Shown here: positions 25,496 through 33,916 of the stretch, one piece after another
How positions within the stretch are numbered: the first letter of the stretch is position 1
Layout: every line of letters begins with the position of its first letter
Assembly: GCF_030731085.1 (NCBI RefSeq)
Contig: NZ_JASNFN010000002.1
Location: 62,001-126,000, forward strand
DNA: 64,000 bases
Source of the DNA: Blastococcus carthaginiensis
GTDB lineage: Bacteria > Actinomycetota > Actinomycetes > Mycobacteriales > Geodermatophilaceae
Direction: 5' to 3'
Made by a program: the position numbers and the translations under genes
Notes under the pieces: generated by a model
What the model saw: only the letters and a program-made list of their open reading frames with translations
Database searches by the model: none
Told to the model about the DNA's origin: nothing

Positions 25496-26005
25496 GTGGC
25501 CTTCACCGTCCCCGACGCGCACCTGCTGGCGCTGGCCGCGCACGAGGGGCAGGTGGACCGGGACGGCCACGACCACTACCTCGCCTCCCTGCGGCCGCTC
25601 GCCGAGATGCTGCGCCCCCACGGCCCCGAGGCGGAGATGGCCGGCGTGCTCCGCGACGTCCTGGCCCTCACCCGTGACCACCCGGATCCGGCCCGGCGCT
25701 ACGACGTCGACCGGCTGCGTGCCCTGGGCGTGCCGGAGGCGGTGGTGGCCGCCGTGGACGCGGTGACCCCGCGGCCCGGCGAGCCCTACATGGGCGGCTC
25801 GGTCCGCCGCGCCGCCGCCGACCCCCTGGGACGGCTGGTCATGCTGGTCGGCAACGCGCTGGACCTCGCCGCCAGCGAGGCGCTGGCCGGCACCGACCCG
25901 GACAAGGCGCGCACCCTGCGCGAGGGCCGGTACCGCCCCGCCCGCCGGATCCTGCTCGCGGCCGAGGCCGCCGACCGCCTGCACGGCCGGCGCATCCTCG
26001 TCTGA
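25496..26005 (+). CDS. Degenerate HD-domain (RelA/SpoT-like hydrolase fold) protein
   Basis: A 169-residue protein whose sequence follows the HD-type hydrolase pattern of RelA/SpoT-like proteins: AHEGQVDRDGHDHYLASLRPLAEML, then VLRDVLALT where functional enzymes have LLHDVLEDT, then a helix with VVAAVDAVTPRPGE and GNALDLA. The conserved His of the HD pair is Arg here (RD in place of HD), so the metal site is probably lost. It may bind a nucleotide without hydrolysing it, or be decaying. The GTG start is 9 bp after the coiled-coil gene stop, so the two are probably co-transcribed. Confidence 0.72.
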   Translation: MAFTVPDAHLLALAAHEGQVDRDGHDHYLASLRPLAEMLRPHGPEAEMAGVLRDVLALTRDHPDPARRYDVDRLRALGVPEAVVAAVDAVTPRPGEPYMGGSVRRAAADPLGRLVMLVGNALDLAASEALAGTDPDKARTLREGRYRPARRILLAAEAADRLHGRRILV

Positions 26006-26010
26006 CCCCG

Positions 26011-26025
26011 GCCGGCTCAGCCGGC
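26011..26025. terminator. Small hairpin between convergent genes
   Basis: GCCGGC, TCA loop, GCCGGC between the HD-like gene (plus) and the AhpD-like gene (minus), whose stop codon is in the loop. The stem is only 6 bp but all G-C. Confidence 0.4.
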
Positions 26026-26634
26026 GGAGGGCGTGGCCCCGTCCGGCCGGAAGGTGGCCAGGGCGGTGGCGAGCATCGCGTAGTACCCGACCAGCCACAC
26101 CAGCGCCGCCAGCGCCTCGAGCCCCAGCACCGACGTCGCCTCGGCGTACCCCGCGTCGTCCAGCTCGCCGTCGTCGAGCAGCCGCCACGTCGCCACGACC
26201 ACGGCCTCGTCGACCGGGTCCAGCCCGTCGGGGACCCGGCCGTCCAGCAGGGCCTGCAGCTGCGCCGTGGGAACGCCCGCCGCACGGGCGGCCTGCTCGT
26301 GCGCCAGCCACTCGAAGTGCGACCGGCGCCGAACCGCGACGGCGAGGATCGCGAGCTCCCGCGCCCGCGGGCCCAGGAGCTGCTCACCGCGCAGCGCCGC
26401 GCCCACGGCCTGCACCGCCGAGCCGATGCGGGGCTCGAGCAGCATCGCGGCGAAGGGCCCCATCAGGCGGCCGGCGTCGTCGGTGAGCGGGACGACCGAC
26501 GACTGGGCCTGCCGGGGGCCCCGCGTGATCTCGGCGTGCAGCCGGGCGCGCTCGCCGTCCAGCTGCGCGGGGTGCAGCAGCGGCAGGCGCGCCGGGCCGC
26601 GGGGCGCGGGCCGGCCGGTGAGCTCCTCGGGCAC
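26017..26634 (-). CDS. AhpD/carboxymuconolactone decarboxylase-like protein
   Basis: A 205-residue helical protein of the carboxymuconolactone decarboxylase superfamily. The core shows GAALRGEQLLGPRARELAILAVAVRRRSHFEWLAHEQAARAAGV, with the typical E-W-x-x-H core. There is no CxxC pair, so it is more like the decarboxylase than the peroxidase-type AhpD. The GTG at 26634 with GGAAGGA seven bases upstream is preferred over an upstream GTG. Function is unassigned beyond the family; the ring-opened acid decarboxylases are the best-known members. Confidence 0.78.
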   Translation of the reverse strand: MPEELTGRPAPRGPARLPLLHPAQLDGERARLHAEITRGPRQAQSSVVPLTDDAGRLMGPFAAMLLEPRIGSAVQAVGAALRGEQLLGPRARELAILAVAVRRRSHFEWLAHEQAARAAGVPTAQLQALLDGRVPDGLDPVDEAVVVATWRLLDDGELDDAGYAEATSVLGLEALAALVWLVGYYAMLATALATFRPDGATPSAG

Positions 26635-26669
26635 GGGCGGTCCTTCCGTGGGCGGCGGGGCACCGCAGC

Positions 26670-27569
26670 CTAGGCACGCCGGACGGGGACCCGGCACGCC
26701 GGCCCCGTCCCGCCGACGAGCGCCGCGAGGCGCCGGTCAGCGCCTGACCGGACCCGTGGCCCCCCGCCGGGCCGGGGGGGCGGGGGGGGGGCGCGGCCGC
26801 CCCCGCGCGCGCCCCACTGCCGCACCGCCGCGTCCAGCCCGGCGGCGACGGCGGCGACGTCGGTGTCGTCGTGGGACAGCCGGAGCCGGCCGGCGACGTC
26901 CCGCCCCTCGCTGAGCAGACCCCCGCGACGGTCCACCTCCAGGACGACGTCGGCGCCCTGCCGGTCGGTCAGGAAGGTGACCTCGAGCTCGTTGATCCGG
27001 CCCCGCAGCTCCCGCGGCGGCCAGAACTCCACCTCCTGGTAGAACGGCAGCTCGCTCCCGCGCAGCCGTCCCTTCTCCACGTCGGCACCGCGGAAGGAGA
27101 ACCCGAGCCGCTCCAGGGCCTCCAGCACCGCGACCTGGACCGGCAGCGGCCGCACGTGCACCGCGTCCAGGTCGCCGGGGTCCACCCCGCCGGGGATGTC
27201 CACGCGGGTGCGCAGCCCGACGCGCATGCCGCGCAGGTGCCACTGGCCCACGGTCGTGAACGGGCACTGCCACGGCACGTCGAAGCCGAACGGGATGCTG
27301 CGCTGCTCCCCCGCCTCGATCGTCGAGCCCTCGGCGACCACCGCGGCGCCGAAGGTGACGTCCTCGCGCCACGAGGCGTCCCCGCTCTCCACCTCGACCG
27401 TCGCGACGAGCTCCACCCGGATCCGGTCGAACTGCTGCGCCACCGAGCCGCCGGTCACGGTCACCGTCCCCGCGACCGTGCCGCCGGGCGTCGTGTCGGG
27501 CGAGACCAGCACGGTCTCGACCTGGGCGTTGCCGGCGCCGAGCCGGGCCATGAGTTTCTTGAAGGCCAT
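26670..27569 (-). CDS. Sporulation-control protein Spo0M-like, with odd C-terminus
   Basis: A 299-residue protein of the Spo0M family (arrestin-like beta sandwiches), starting MAFKKLMARLG. An AGGAGG Shine-Dalgarno precedes the ATG at 27569. The conserved body runs to about residue 250 (LDAAVRQWGARG). Beyond it the sequence becomes PPPPPRPGGG, encoded by the G7-C-G10 tract at 26774-26791; the frame then continues about 35 residues to a TAG stop. Family members end near residue 250-260, so the last part may be out of frame. The homologue in Bacillus affects sporulation; in actinomycetes the role is unknown, perhaps stress response or cell shape. Confidence 0.8.
   Translation of the reverse strand: MAFKKLMARLGAGNAQVETVLVSPDTTPGGTVAGTVTVTGGSVAQQFDRIRVELVATVEVESGDASWREDVTFGAAVVAEGSTIEAGEQRSIPFGFDVPWQCPFTTVGQWHLRGMRVGLRTRVDIPGGVDPGDLDAVHVRPLPVQVAVLEALERLGFSFRGADVEKGRLRGSELPFYQEVEFWPPRELRGRINELEVTFLTDRQGADVVLEVDRRGGLLSEGRDVAGRLRLSHDDTDVAAVAAGLDAAVRQWGARGGGRAPPPPPRPGGGPRVRSGADRRLAALVGGTGPACRVPVRRA
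26774..26791. repeat. Homopolymeric G tract in the Spo0M-like gene
   Basis: Seven G, one C and ten G on the plus strand (poly-C in the gene's coding strand), inside the coding region near its 3' end. Such runs slip in replication and are also a common sequencing error. Confidence 0.85.
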
Positions 27570-27714
27570 CGGGCCACCACCTCCTGGGTCGGGAACCCTC
27601 AGCCTGGCAGCCCGGTCAGGCAGTCGGGGCGATCCCGGCTCCTCCCGCGCGGCGGGCGTCCCCCATCGGTCCGGACGTGCGCGACCCACGTCCGAGCCGA
27701 CCGCGGCCCCCGCG

Positions 27715-28695
27715 CTACTCGAAGTAGCGCCGCGGTGTGTCGACGAGCATCTGCCGGAGCTGCTCCTCGGTCATCCCCCGCTCGCGCAGCGCCGGCAGGA
27801 CCTCCGTGCTGATGTGCGTGAAGTTCCAGTTCGGCTGGACCTGCTGGAAGGCGGCCCGCGCCGCCGGGTCGGGGAAGTAGTCGATGAAGCAGCTGGCGTC
27901 GTGCGCCAGCACCATCCGGTCGGCGTAACCCCGCTCGGCCAGGGCGACGATCGTGTCGACCCGGGCCGCCGTGGGGTTGTAGATGTCCAGCCCGAACCGG
28001 TCCATGCCGAGCAGGCAGCCGGCGTCGGCCAGCCAGGTCAGGTACGCGAGGTCGTTGCTGTCGCCGGCGTGCCCGATGACGACCTTGGTGAGGTCCACGC
28101 CCTCCTCGCGGAACACCTGCACGGCCAGTCGGCCCGCTTCGTTGTGCGAGGACGTGTGCACGGTGATCGGTGCCCCGGTCGCGCGGTGCGTGGCGGCGCA
28201 GGCGCGCAGGTTGCGCTCGACGCCGGGGGTGAGGCCCTTGGCCTCGACGACGCACTTGAGGAAGGCGGCCTTGACCCCGGTGTCGGCGATGCCGGCGCGG
28301 ATGTCCCGGGTGAAGTCGTCGACCATCGGGTCGGTCGGCAGGTCCAGGGCCAGGCCGGGGCCGCGGTGCTCGTACTGGTGCGGGATCTCGTCGTAGGTGT
28401 ACAGGCCCGTGGCCACGATGATGTTGATGTCGGTCTGCTCGGCGACCCGCTGGACGCGCGGGATGTAGCGGCCGAGGCCCCACACGGTGGGGTCGACGAT
28501 CGTGTCGATGCCGAGCGCCTTGAGCTCGTTCAGCTGGCGGACGGCGTCGGCGACCCGCTCGTCCTCGTCCCACCAGTCCCCGGTGCCGTAGTTCTGCAGG
28601 TGCTCGGTGGAGACGACGAACACGTGCTCGTGCATCAGGGTCGCGCCGAGCTCGGCGGTGTCGATCGGGCCACGGACGGTCTCGACGGTGGGCAC
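27715..28695 (-). CDS. Phosphotriesterase-family metal hydrolase
   Basis: A 326-residue TIM-barrel amidohydrolase of the phosphotriesterase/PLL group. Visible metal ligands are HEHVF (first two His), FLKCVVEAKG (carboxylated Lys), TVHTSSH and VIGHAGDSND (two more His), and LAHDAS (Asp), so the binuclear site is complete. Likely activities are lactonase or phosphotriester hydrolase; the two cannot be separated by eye. The GTG at 28695 has GGAGG seven bases upstream. It lies 23 bp downstream of an acyl-CoA synthetase gene, so its natural substrate may be a lactone or ester linked to fatty-acid metabolism. It ends with TAG. Confidence 0.86.
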   Translation of the reverse strand: MPTVETVRGPIDTAELGATLMHEHVFVVSTEHLQNYGTGDWWDEDERVADAVRQLNELKALGIDTIVDPTVWGLGRYIPRVQRVAEQTDINIIVATGLYTYDEIPHQYEHRGPGLALDLPTDPMVDDFTRDIRAGIADTGVKAAFLKCVVEAKGLTPGVERNLRACAATHRATGAPITVHTSSHNEAGRLAVQVFREEGVDLTKVVIGHAGDSNDLAYLTWLADAGCLLGMDRFGLDIYNPTAARVDTIVALAERGYADRMVLAHDASCFIDYFPDPAARAAFQQVQPNWNFTHISTEVLPALRERGMTEEQLRQMLVDTPRRYFE

Positions 28696-28718
28696 TGCGT
28701 TGCCTCCAGGGGTCGGGT

Positions 28719-30218
28719 TCAGCGGGTGGTCTGCCAGTCGGTCTGCTCGCGCAACGGGGGCTTGAGCACCTTGCCGCCGGGGTTGCGCGGCAGGGGGTCG
28801 GTGCGCACGGCGACGAACTGCGGCACCTTGAAGTCGGCCAGCCGCTCGCGGGCGAAGGCCAGCAGGTCCTCCGGGTCCAGGTCGTGCCCGGGCAGCGGGA
28901 CGACGACGGCACCGACCTTCTCGCCCATCATCGGGTCCGGCACCCCGAGCACGGCGACCTCGCCGACGGCGGGGTGCGCCGCCAGGGCGTTCTCGACCTC
29001 GACGCAGTACACGTTCTCGCCGCCGCGGTTGATCATGTCCTTCTTGCGGTCGACGACGTGGACGAGGCCCTCGTCGTCGATGCGGGCCAGGTCGCCGCTG
29101 TGCAGCCACCCGTGGACGAAGGTCTCCGCCGTCTGCTCCGGCTTGCGCCAGTAGCCGGCGACCACGTTCGGGCCGCGGATCAGCAGCTCGCCCACGCCGG
29201 TGGCCGGGTCGGGGTCGGCGAGGTCCAGGTCGACGACGGGAGCGGCGAACCCGACCGAGTCGGCGTGCTCGGCGGCGTGCTCGTCGGGCAGGTAGGTCGA
29301 CACCGACGAGGTCTCGGTCAGGCCGAAGCCGTTGCCCACCCGGGCGGTCGGGAAGGCGGCCTTGATGCGGTGCACGAGGTCCGGGGCGATCGGCGCGCCC
29401 CCGTAGCTCAGCGCCCGGACCGACGAGGTGTCGACGTCGGCGAAGCCGGGCTGCTGCAGCGCCAGCCAGTAGATCGCCGGCACCGTGGTGAGCACCGAGA
29501 TGCGCTCCTCCTCGATCGCCCGCAGGAAGGCGCCGACCTCGAACACCGGCATGACCACCGCGCGGCCGGCGACCGCGGTGACGACCAGCAGCTGGGAGTT
29601 GCAGCCGGTGACGTGGAAGAGCGGCACCGAGATCAGCGTCGACAGCGGCTCGTCGCGCGGCAGCCCGAGGCAGCGCAGGCACGTCTCGACGTTGGACAGG
29701 AAGTTCTCGTGGGTGGTCATCGCCCCCTTGGGGAAGCCGGTCGTGCCGCTGGTGTAGAAGATCCCGGCCAGGTCGGTGTGCCCCTGGTCGGTCACCGCGA
29801 GCGGCTCGCCGTCCGGCAGCGGCGCGCCGGGCTCCACGACGACGGCGGCGCCGGAGTCCTCGACGACGTAGCGCACCTCGGGCTCGGCGAAGCGGGTGTT
29901 CACCGGGACGACGACGGCACCCGCGAGCAGCGTCCCCCAGAAGGCGAGCACCCAGTCGCTCCCGTTGCCCAGCCGGTTGGCGACCCGGTCACCCGGCTGC
30001 ACACCGGCCGCCCGCAGCCCGCCGGCGACCCGGGTGGCGCGGGCCCACAGCTGCCGGTAGCTGAGCCGCTCACCGCCCAGCTCGGCCAGCGCCTCGGCCT
30101 CCGGGTGCGCGTCGACGGCGGCGCGGAGCAGCTGCACCAGGTTCTGCGGCAGGCCGGTGTAGCGCCGGATGCCGTCCGGCCCCACCTCCGTGCCGCTGCG
30201 GTCGAAGGGGCTGGGCAT
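28719..30218 (-). CDS. AMP-forming acyl-CoA synthetase
   Basis: A 499-residue ANL-family ligase with all adenylation motifs: IFYTSGTTGFPKGAM (P-loop), SYGGAPI, GNGFGLTETSS, LHSGDLARIDDEG (hinge Asp) and VDRKKDMINRGGENVY, ending with the catalytic Lys in PGGKVLK. It activates a carboxylic acid with ATP and loads it on CoA; chain length cannot be set from sequence. The ATG at 30218 follows GGGAGG. It precedes the phosphotriesterase-like gene by 23 bp, so both are one transcript. Confidence 0.9.
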   Translation of the reverse strand: MPSPFDRSGTEVGPDGIRRYTGLPQNLVQLLRAAVDAHPEAEALAELGGERLSYRQLWARATRVAGGLRAAGVQPGDRVANRLGNGSDWVLAFWGTLLAGAVVVPVNTRFAEPEVRYVVEDSGAAVVVEPGAPLPDGEPLAVTDQGHTDLAGIFYTSGTTGFPKGAMTTHENFLSNVETCLRCLGLPRDEPLSTLISVPLFHVTGCNSQLLVVTAVAGRAVVMPVFEVGAFLRAIEEERISVLTTVPAIYWLALQQPGFADVDTSSVRALSYGGAPIAPDLVHRIKAAFPTARVGNGFGLTETSSVSTYLPDEHAAEHADSVGFAAPVVDLDLADPDPATGVGELLIRGPNVVAGYWRKPEQTAETFVHGWLHSGDLARIDDEGLVHVVDRKKDMINRGGENVYCVEVENALAAHPAVGEVAVLGVPDPMMGEKVGAVVVPLPGHDLDPEDLLAFARERLADFKVPQFVAVRTDPLPRNPGGKVLKPPLREQTDWQTTR

Positions 30219-30323
30219 CCACGACCTCCCGCTGACCGGCCGCTGACCTCGTCGTCCGCGTCGTCCCGGCAGTCTGTCGGCGGACGACCGCGCTGTCCAC
30301 CGGCGGCTCCGCGCCGGTGCACG

Positions 30324-31148
30324 TCAGCCCAGCAGCGGGCGCACGTTCTCCGTCCACACGTCCCAGCCGAGGCGGCCGATGAGCGCCGTGACGATCACCA
30401 GGAAGACGACGCGGATGAACCCGCTCCCCCGGGTCGTCGCCGTCCGGGAGCCGAGGTAGCCGCCGAGCATGTTCGCCGCGCCCATCAGGATGCCCAGGCC
30501 CCAGAACACCGCACCGATCGGGGCGAAGAAGAGCAGCGCCCCGAGGTTCGTGGCGACGTTGACGATCTTGGCCTTGGCGCTGGCGTGCAGGAAGTCGTAG
30601 CCCAGCAGCGACACCATCGCGAACACGAGGAACGACCCGGTCCCGGGGCCGAGGATGCCGTCGTAGAACCCGATGCCCACCCCGAGCGCGGCGGCGACCC
30701 CGTGGTGCCGGCGTCCGGTGTGCCGCAGCGCGGTCACCTCCCCCAGCGAGGGGCGCAGCAGCGTGAAGGCCGCGATGGCGACGAGCGCGACGACGATGAC
30801 CGGCTTGAACACCGCCGCCGGCAGCGCCGCGGCCACCGATGCCCCGGCGAAGCTCCCCACCAGCGCCACCAGGGCCATGGGGAGGGCCGTGCGCAGGTCG
30901 GGGTGGACCCGGCGGTGGTAGGTGACGGCGCTGGTCGTGGTGCCGAAGATCGACGCCAGCTTGTTGGTGGCCAGCGCCTCCACCGGGCTGATCCCCGGGA
31001 CGAGCAGCAGCGCCGGCAGCTGCACGAGCCCGCCGCCGCCGACGACGGCGTCGATCCAGCCGGCGGCCAGCGCGGCCACCAGCAGGAGCAGCAGCACGCT
31101 GCCGGAGATCCCCTCGGGCAGCAGGTCGACCGGGAAGACGTCCCCCAC
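30324..31148 (-). CDS. TauE/SafE-family membrane exporter
   Basis: A 274-residue membrane protein with about eight transmembrane helices and the family marks AALAAGWIDAVVGGGGLVQLPALL (residues about 18-42) and GIGFYDGILGPGTGSFLVF (about residue 180), each near the start of a half-repeat. TauE/SafE proteins move sulfite, sulfoacetate or other small organic anions. Starts at GTG 31148 (AGGAGG 11 nt upstream) and GTG 31175 are both possible. Confidence 0.87.
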   Translation of the reverse strand: MGDVFPVDLLPEGISGSVLLLLLVAALAAGWIDAVVGGGGLVQLPALLLVPGISPVEALATNKLASIFGTTTSAVTYHRRVHPDLRTALPMALVALVGSFAGASVAAALPAAVFKPVIVVALVAIAAFTLLRPSLGEVTALRHTGRRHHGVAAALGVGIGFYDGILGPGTGSFLVFAMVSLLGYDFLHASAKAKIVNVATNLGALLFFAPIGAVFWGLGILMGAANMLGGYLGSRTATTRGSGFIRVVFLVIVTALIGRLGWDVWTENVRPLLG

Positions 31149-31278
31149 CCCCGCCACGACCTCCTCGTCGCGCACCCGGCCCCGGGCGCACCCCGAGCAC
31201 GGTAGGACCCCGGCCCGGGGGCCCGGCGGGCGGGTGGGGGTGCTTGCCCCGGGGGCCGCCGGCGGCGAGGGTGGGGGC

Positions 31279-32142
31279 GTGCGCAGACGGACACTCCTCG
31301 CCGCGGCCGGGGCAGCCCTGCTCGGCGCCTGCTCGAGCCCGGTCGCGGAGCGCTCGACCGCCGAGCGGACGTCCCGCCCCCGCACGGCCGCGCCGTCGCC
31401 GACGGCCGAGCCGGCGCCCTCCAGCGCACCGCCGACCCCCGCGACCGCCGAGGAGGTGCTCGCCCGCTCGACCGTGCCGGTGCTCTGCTTCCACCAGCTG
31501 CGCGAGTTCCGCGCCGAGGACAGCGCCTACGCCCGCACGATCATCACCCCGACGGCGATGTTCCGGGCCCAGCTGCAGGCGCTGCGCGACGGCGGGCGGA
31601 CGCCGATCAGCGTCCCGGACCTGCTGGGCCACCTGCAGTTCGGCGCGCCGCTGCCCGACCGGCCGGTGCTGCTGACCTTCGACGACGGCTCGGCGACCCA
31701 CCACTCGGTGGCCCTCCCGGTGCTGCGCGAGTTCGGGTTCCCGGCGGCGTTCTTCCCGATGACCGTCGTCCTCGGCAAGCCGGACTGGCTGAGCCCCGAC
31801 CAGCTGCGGGAGCTCGACGCGGCCGGCATGACCATCGGCGCGCACAGCTGGGACCACCAGCGGGTCGACCGGCTGGCCGGGGACCAGTGGGTGGAGCAGC
31901 TGGACCGGCCCCGGGCCGAGCTCGCCGGGATCCTCGGCCACCCGGTGGAGACCATGGCCTACCCGCACGGCATGTGGTCACCGGAGGCGCTGCCCCGGGT
32001 CGCGGCGGCGGGTTACCGGGCGGCGTTCCAGCTGGCCGACCCTCAGGACCCGGCGTACCCGCTGCTGACGGTCCGACGGATCATGCCGCCGCCCACCTGG
32101 GACGGGCCGACGCTGCTGGCGCGGCTGGACGCGTGGTCCTGA
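31279..32142 (+). CDS. Polysaccharide deacetylase lipoprotein
   Basis: A 287-residue secreted lipoprotein. The signal VRRRTLLAAAGAALLGAC ends in a lipobox (L-G-A-C, Cys about residue 18), with an RR pair that could direct Tat export. A Pro/Ser/Thr-rich linker (about residues 25-65) precedes a NodB-fold domain. It has VLLTFDDGS (metal-binding DD, about residues 132-140), the zinc His pair in AHSWDHQ, and the closing AYPHG motif. It would remove acetyl groups from cell-wall or capsular polysaccharides outside the membrane. The GTG at 31279 starts the signal. It is divergent from the TauE-like gene. Confidence 0.86.
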   Translation: MRRRTLLAAAGAALLGACSSPVAERSTAERTSRPRTAAPSPTAEPAPSSAPPTPATAEEVLARSTVPVLCFHQLREFRAEDSAYARTIITPTAMFRAQLQALRDGGRTPISVPDLLGHLQFGAPLPDRPVLLTFDDGSATHHSVALPVLREFGFPAAFFPMTVVLGKPDWLSPDQLRELDAAGMTIGAHSWDHQRVDRLAGDQWVEQLDRPRAELAGILGHPVETMAYPHGMWSPEALPRVAAAGYRAAFQLADPQDPAYPLLTVRRIMPPPTWDGPTLLARLDAWS

Positions 32143-32146
32143 CCGG

Positions 32147-32878
32147 TCACCCGGGGCGGCCGAGGTCCTCGAGGACGGCGAGCACCGCCGGCCAGGCGGC
32201 GGCGCGCGGGTCGATGACGGCGAAGTGCCCGGCCGGCACCGGGACGAGCACGGCCGCGGGGTGGCGCCGCACGTAGGACTCGCTCAGCGCCACGGGCACC
32301 ACGGCGTCACCGGTCCCGTGCACGATCCGGACCGGCGCGGCCGGTGCCGCCAGCCGGGCGGGGTCCAGGTCGGGCCGCGCGGCGGCGTCCTCCCCCAGGA
32401 AGGACGCCACCGCGTCGCCGTCGAGGCCGAGCGCCTGCCCCAGCCGGAGGTCGGCCACCGGCGCCAGGGCGAGCACGCCGGCCGGAGCCCACGCGGCCGC
32501 GGTGGTCGCGGCCACCTGCAGGGCGAGGTGCCCGCCGGCCGAGTGCCCGGCGAGCAGCACGCCCCGGCCGCCGGTGAGGTCCGCCCGCCCCGCTACCGCG
32601 CGCAGCGCCGCGTGCACGTCCTCCACCGCCAGGTCCGGCCGGCCGGGGACCCGTCGGTACTCCGGGGCGACGGTCGACCACCCGGCGAGGGCCAGGGCCT
32701 CGGTCATCGGCCCCAGGTGCGCGCGGTCGTAGGCCGGCCGCCAGAAGCCGCCGTGCACCACCACGAGGAGCGGGTGCCCGTCCGGCGCGCCGACGGCGAG
32801 CCGGACGTCCGCGACCTGCTCAGCGGCCGGGCCGTACCGGAGCACCTCGTCGGGGGGCGCGGCCGGCCGGGTGAGCAC
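32147..32878 (-). CDS. Alpha/beta hydrolase (kynurenine-formamidase-like)
   Basis: A 243-residue alpha/beta hydrolase. The oxyanion-hole motif VVVHGGFW (about residues 35-42), the nucleophile elbow GHSAG (about residue 105), the catalytic acid region HGTGDAVVP and His in PAGHFAVIDP form a complete triad. HGG(F/Y)W is typical of kynurenine formamidase-like esterases. The GTG at 32878 has GAGGA at good spacing and is preferred over a GTG at 32911. It is probably the last gene of the operon beginning at 34738; the gap to the upstream hydrolase is about 80 bp. Confidence 0.83.
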   Translation of the reverse strand: MLTRPAAPPDEVLRYGPAAEQVADVRLAVGAPDGHPLLVVVHGGFWRPAYDRAHLGPMTEALALAGWSTVAPEYRRVPGRPDLAVEDVHAALRAVAGRADLTGGRGVLLAGHSAGGHLALQVAATTAAAWAPAGVLALAPVADLRLGQALGLDGDAVASFLGEDAAARPDLDPARLAAPAAPVRIVHGTGDAVVPVALSESYVRRHPAAVLVPVPAGHFAVIDPRAAAWPAVLAVLEDLGRPG

Positions 32879-32958
32879 CGACCGGTCCTCGGTCGCGGAG
32901 CGGGCGGGCACGCGGTCGAGGATGCGCGGCGCCGGCCGGTGCCGTCCAGCCGGTGGGC

Positions 32959-33915
32959 TCAGCTGGGACCCGCCAGCGCCGAGGAGAGCTCGGCGCACAG
33001 CTCCGCCAGCGCCTGCGGGGCGCTCCGGCACAACCGCGGGAAGGCCAGGTAGCCGTGCGGCATCCCCACGTAGGTGGTGGCCCGCACCGGCACCCCGGCG
33101 GCCCGCAGCACCCCGGCGTAGCGCAGCCCGTCGTCCCGGATGGGATCGTGCTCGGCGACCTGCACCAGCGCCGGCGGGAGGCCGGCGTGGTCGCCGGCCA
33201 GCAGCGGTGAGGCGTACGGGTCGGTGCGGTCGCGGTCGCCGAGGTAGTGCGCCCGGTAGGCCTCCATGTCCCGTCGGGTGAGGATCGGCGCCTCGGCGTT
33301 CTCGGCGATCGAGGCGCTGCCGAAGGTCAGGTCGGTCGCCGGGTACAGCAGCGCCTGGAAGCCGATCGCGGGCCCGGACCGGTCGCGGGCCATGAGTGCG
33401 ACGACCGCGGCGAGGTTGCCACCGGCGCTGTCGCCCATGACCGCCAGCCGTCGCGGGTCGCCTCCCAGGTCGCCGGCGCGGCCGGCGATGTCGGCCAGCG
33501 CCGCGTAGCAGTCCTCCGGTGCCGCCGGCCACGGGTGCGCCGGCGCCAGCCGGTAGTCCACCGACACGACGACGGCGCCCACGGTGGCCGCCACGTTGCT
33601 GCACAGCCAGTCGGCCTGGTCCAGCGAGCCGAGCACCCAGCCGCCGCCGTGGAGGTTGACCACCAGCGGCAGCGGGCCGGCGACCGGTCCGCGCGGGCGG
33701 TAGACCCGCATGCCCAGCGGGCCCTCGGCGCCGGCGGCGACCCCGTCCTCGAGGGCCACCCCCGGCGCCACCCCGCCGAGCAGCAGGTCGGTCACGGGGT
33801 TGTGGCCGGGCGAGCGGTCCTGGACGCGGGCGATCCGCTCGGCGTCCAGCGTGGCGATCGAGCTGAGCCGCAGCGCCCGCCCCAGCAGCCGGACCCGCAG
33901 GTCGAGCCTCGCCAC
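32959..33915 (-). CDS. Alpha/beta hydrolase, hormone-sensitive-lipase family
   Basis: A 318-residue carboxylesterase of the HSL family: HGGGWVLGS (oxyanion hole, about residues 87-95), GDSAGGNLAA (nucleophile Ser about residue 160), then VAEHDPIRDD (acid) and MPHGYLAF (His). The triad is complete. It is expected to hydrolyse short-to-medium acyl esters. The GTG at 33915 begins one base after the TGA of the mycofactocin-coupled SDR gene, so the pair is translationally coupled and both should act on the same compound class. Confidence 0.88.
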   Translation of the reverse strand: MARLDLRVRLLGRALRLSSIATLDAERIARVQDRSPGHNPVTDLLLGGVAPGVALEDGVAAGAEGPLGMRVYRPRGPVAGPLPLVVNLHGGGWVLGSLDQADWLCSNVAATVGAVVVSVDYRLAPAHPWPAAPEDCYAALADIAGRAGDLGGDPRRLAVMGDSAGGNLAAVVALMARDRSGPAIGFQALLYPATDLTFGSASIAENAEAPILTRRDMEAYRAHYLGDRDRTDPYASPLLAGDHAGLPPALVQVAEHDPIRDDGLRYAGVLRAAGVPVRATTYVGMPHGYLAFPRLCRSAPQALAELCAELSSALAGPS

Positions 33916-33916
33916 G

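Noticed and set aside
28884..31205. A 773-codon plus-strand frame opposite the acyl-CoA synthetase
   Set aside because: Composition is His/Arg/Gly/Pro-rich without motifs, whereas the opposite frame encodes a complete ANL ligase.
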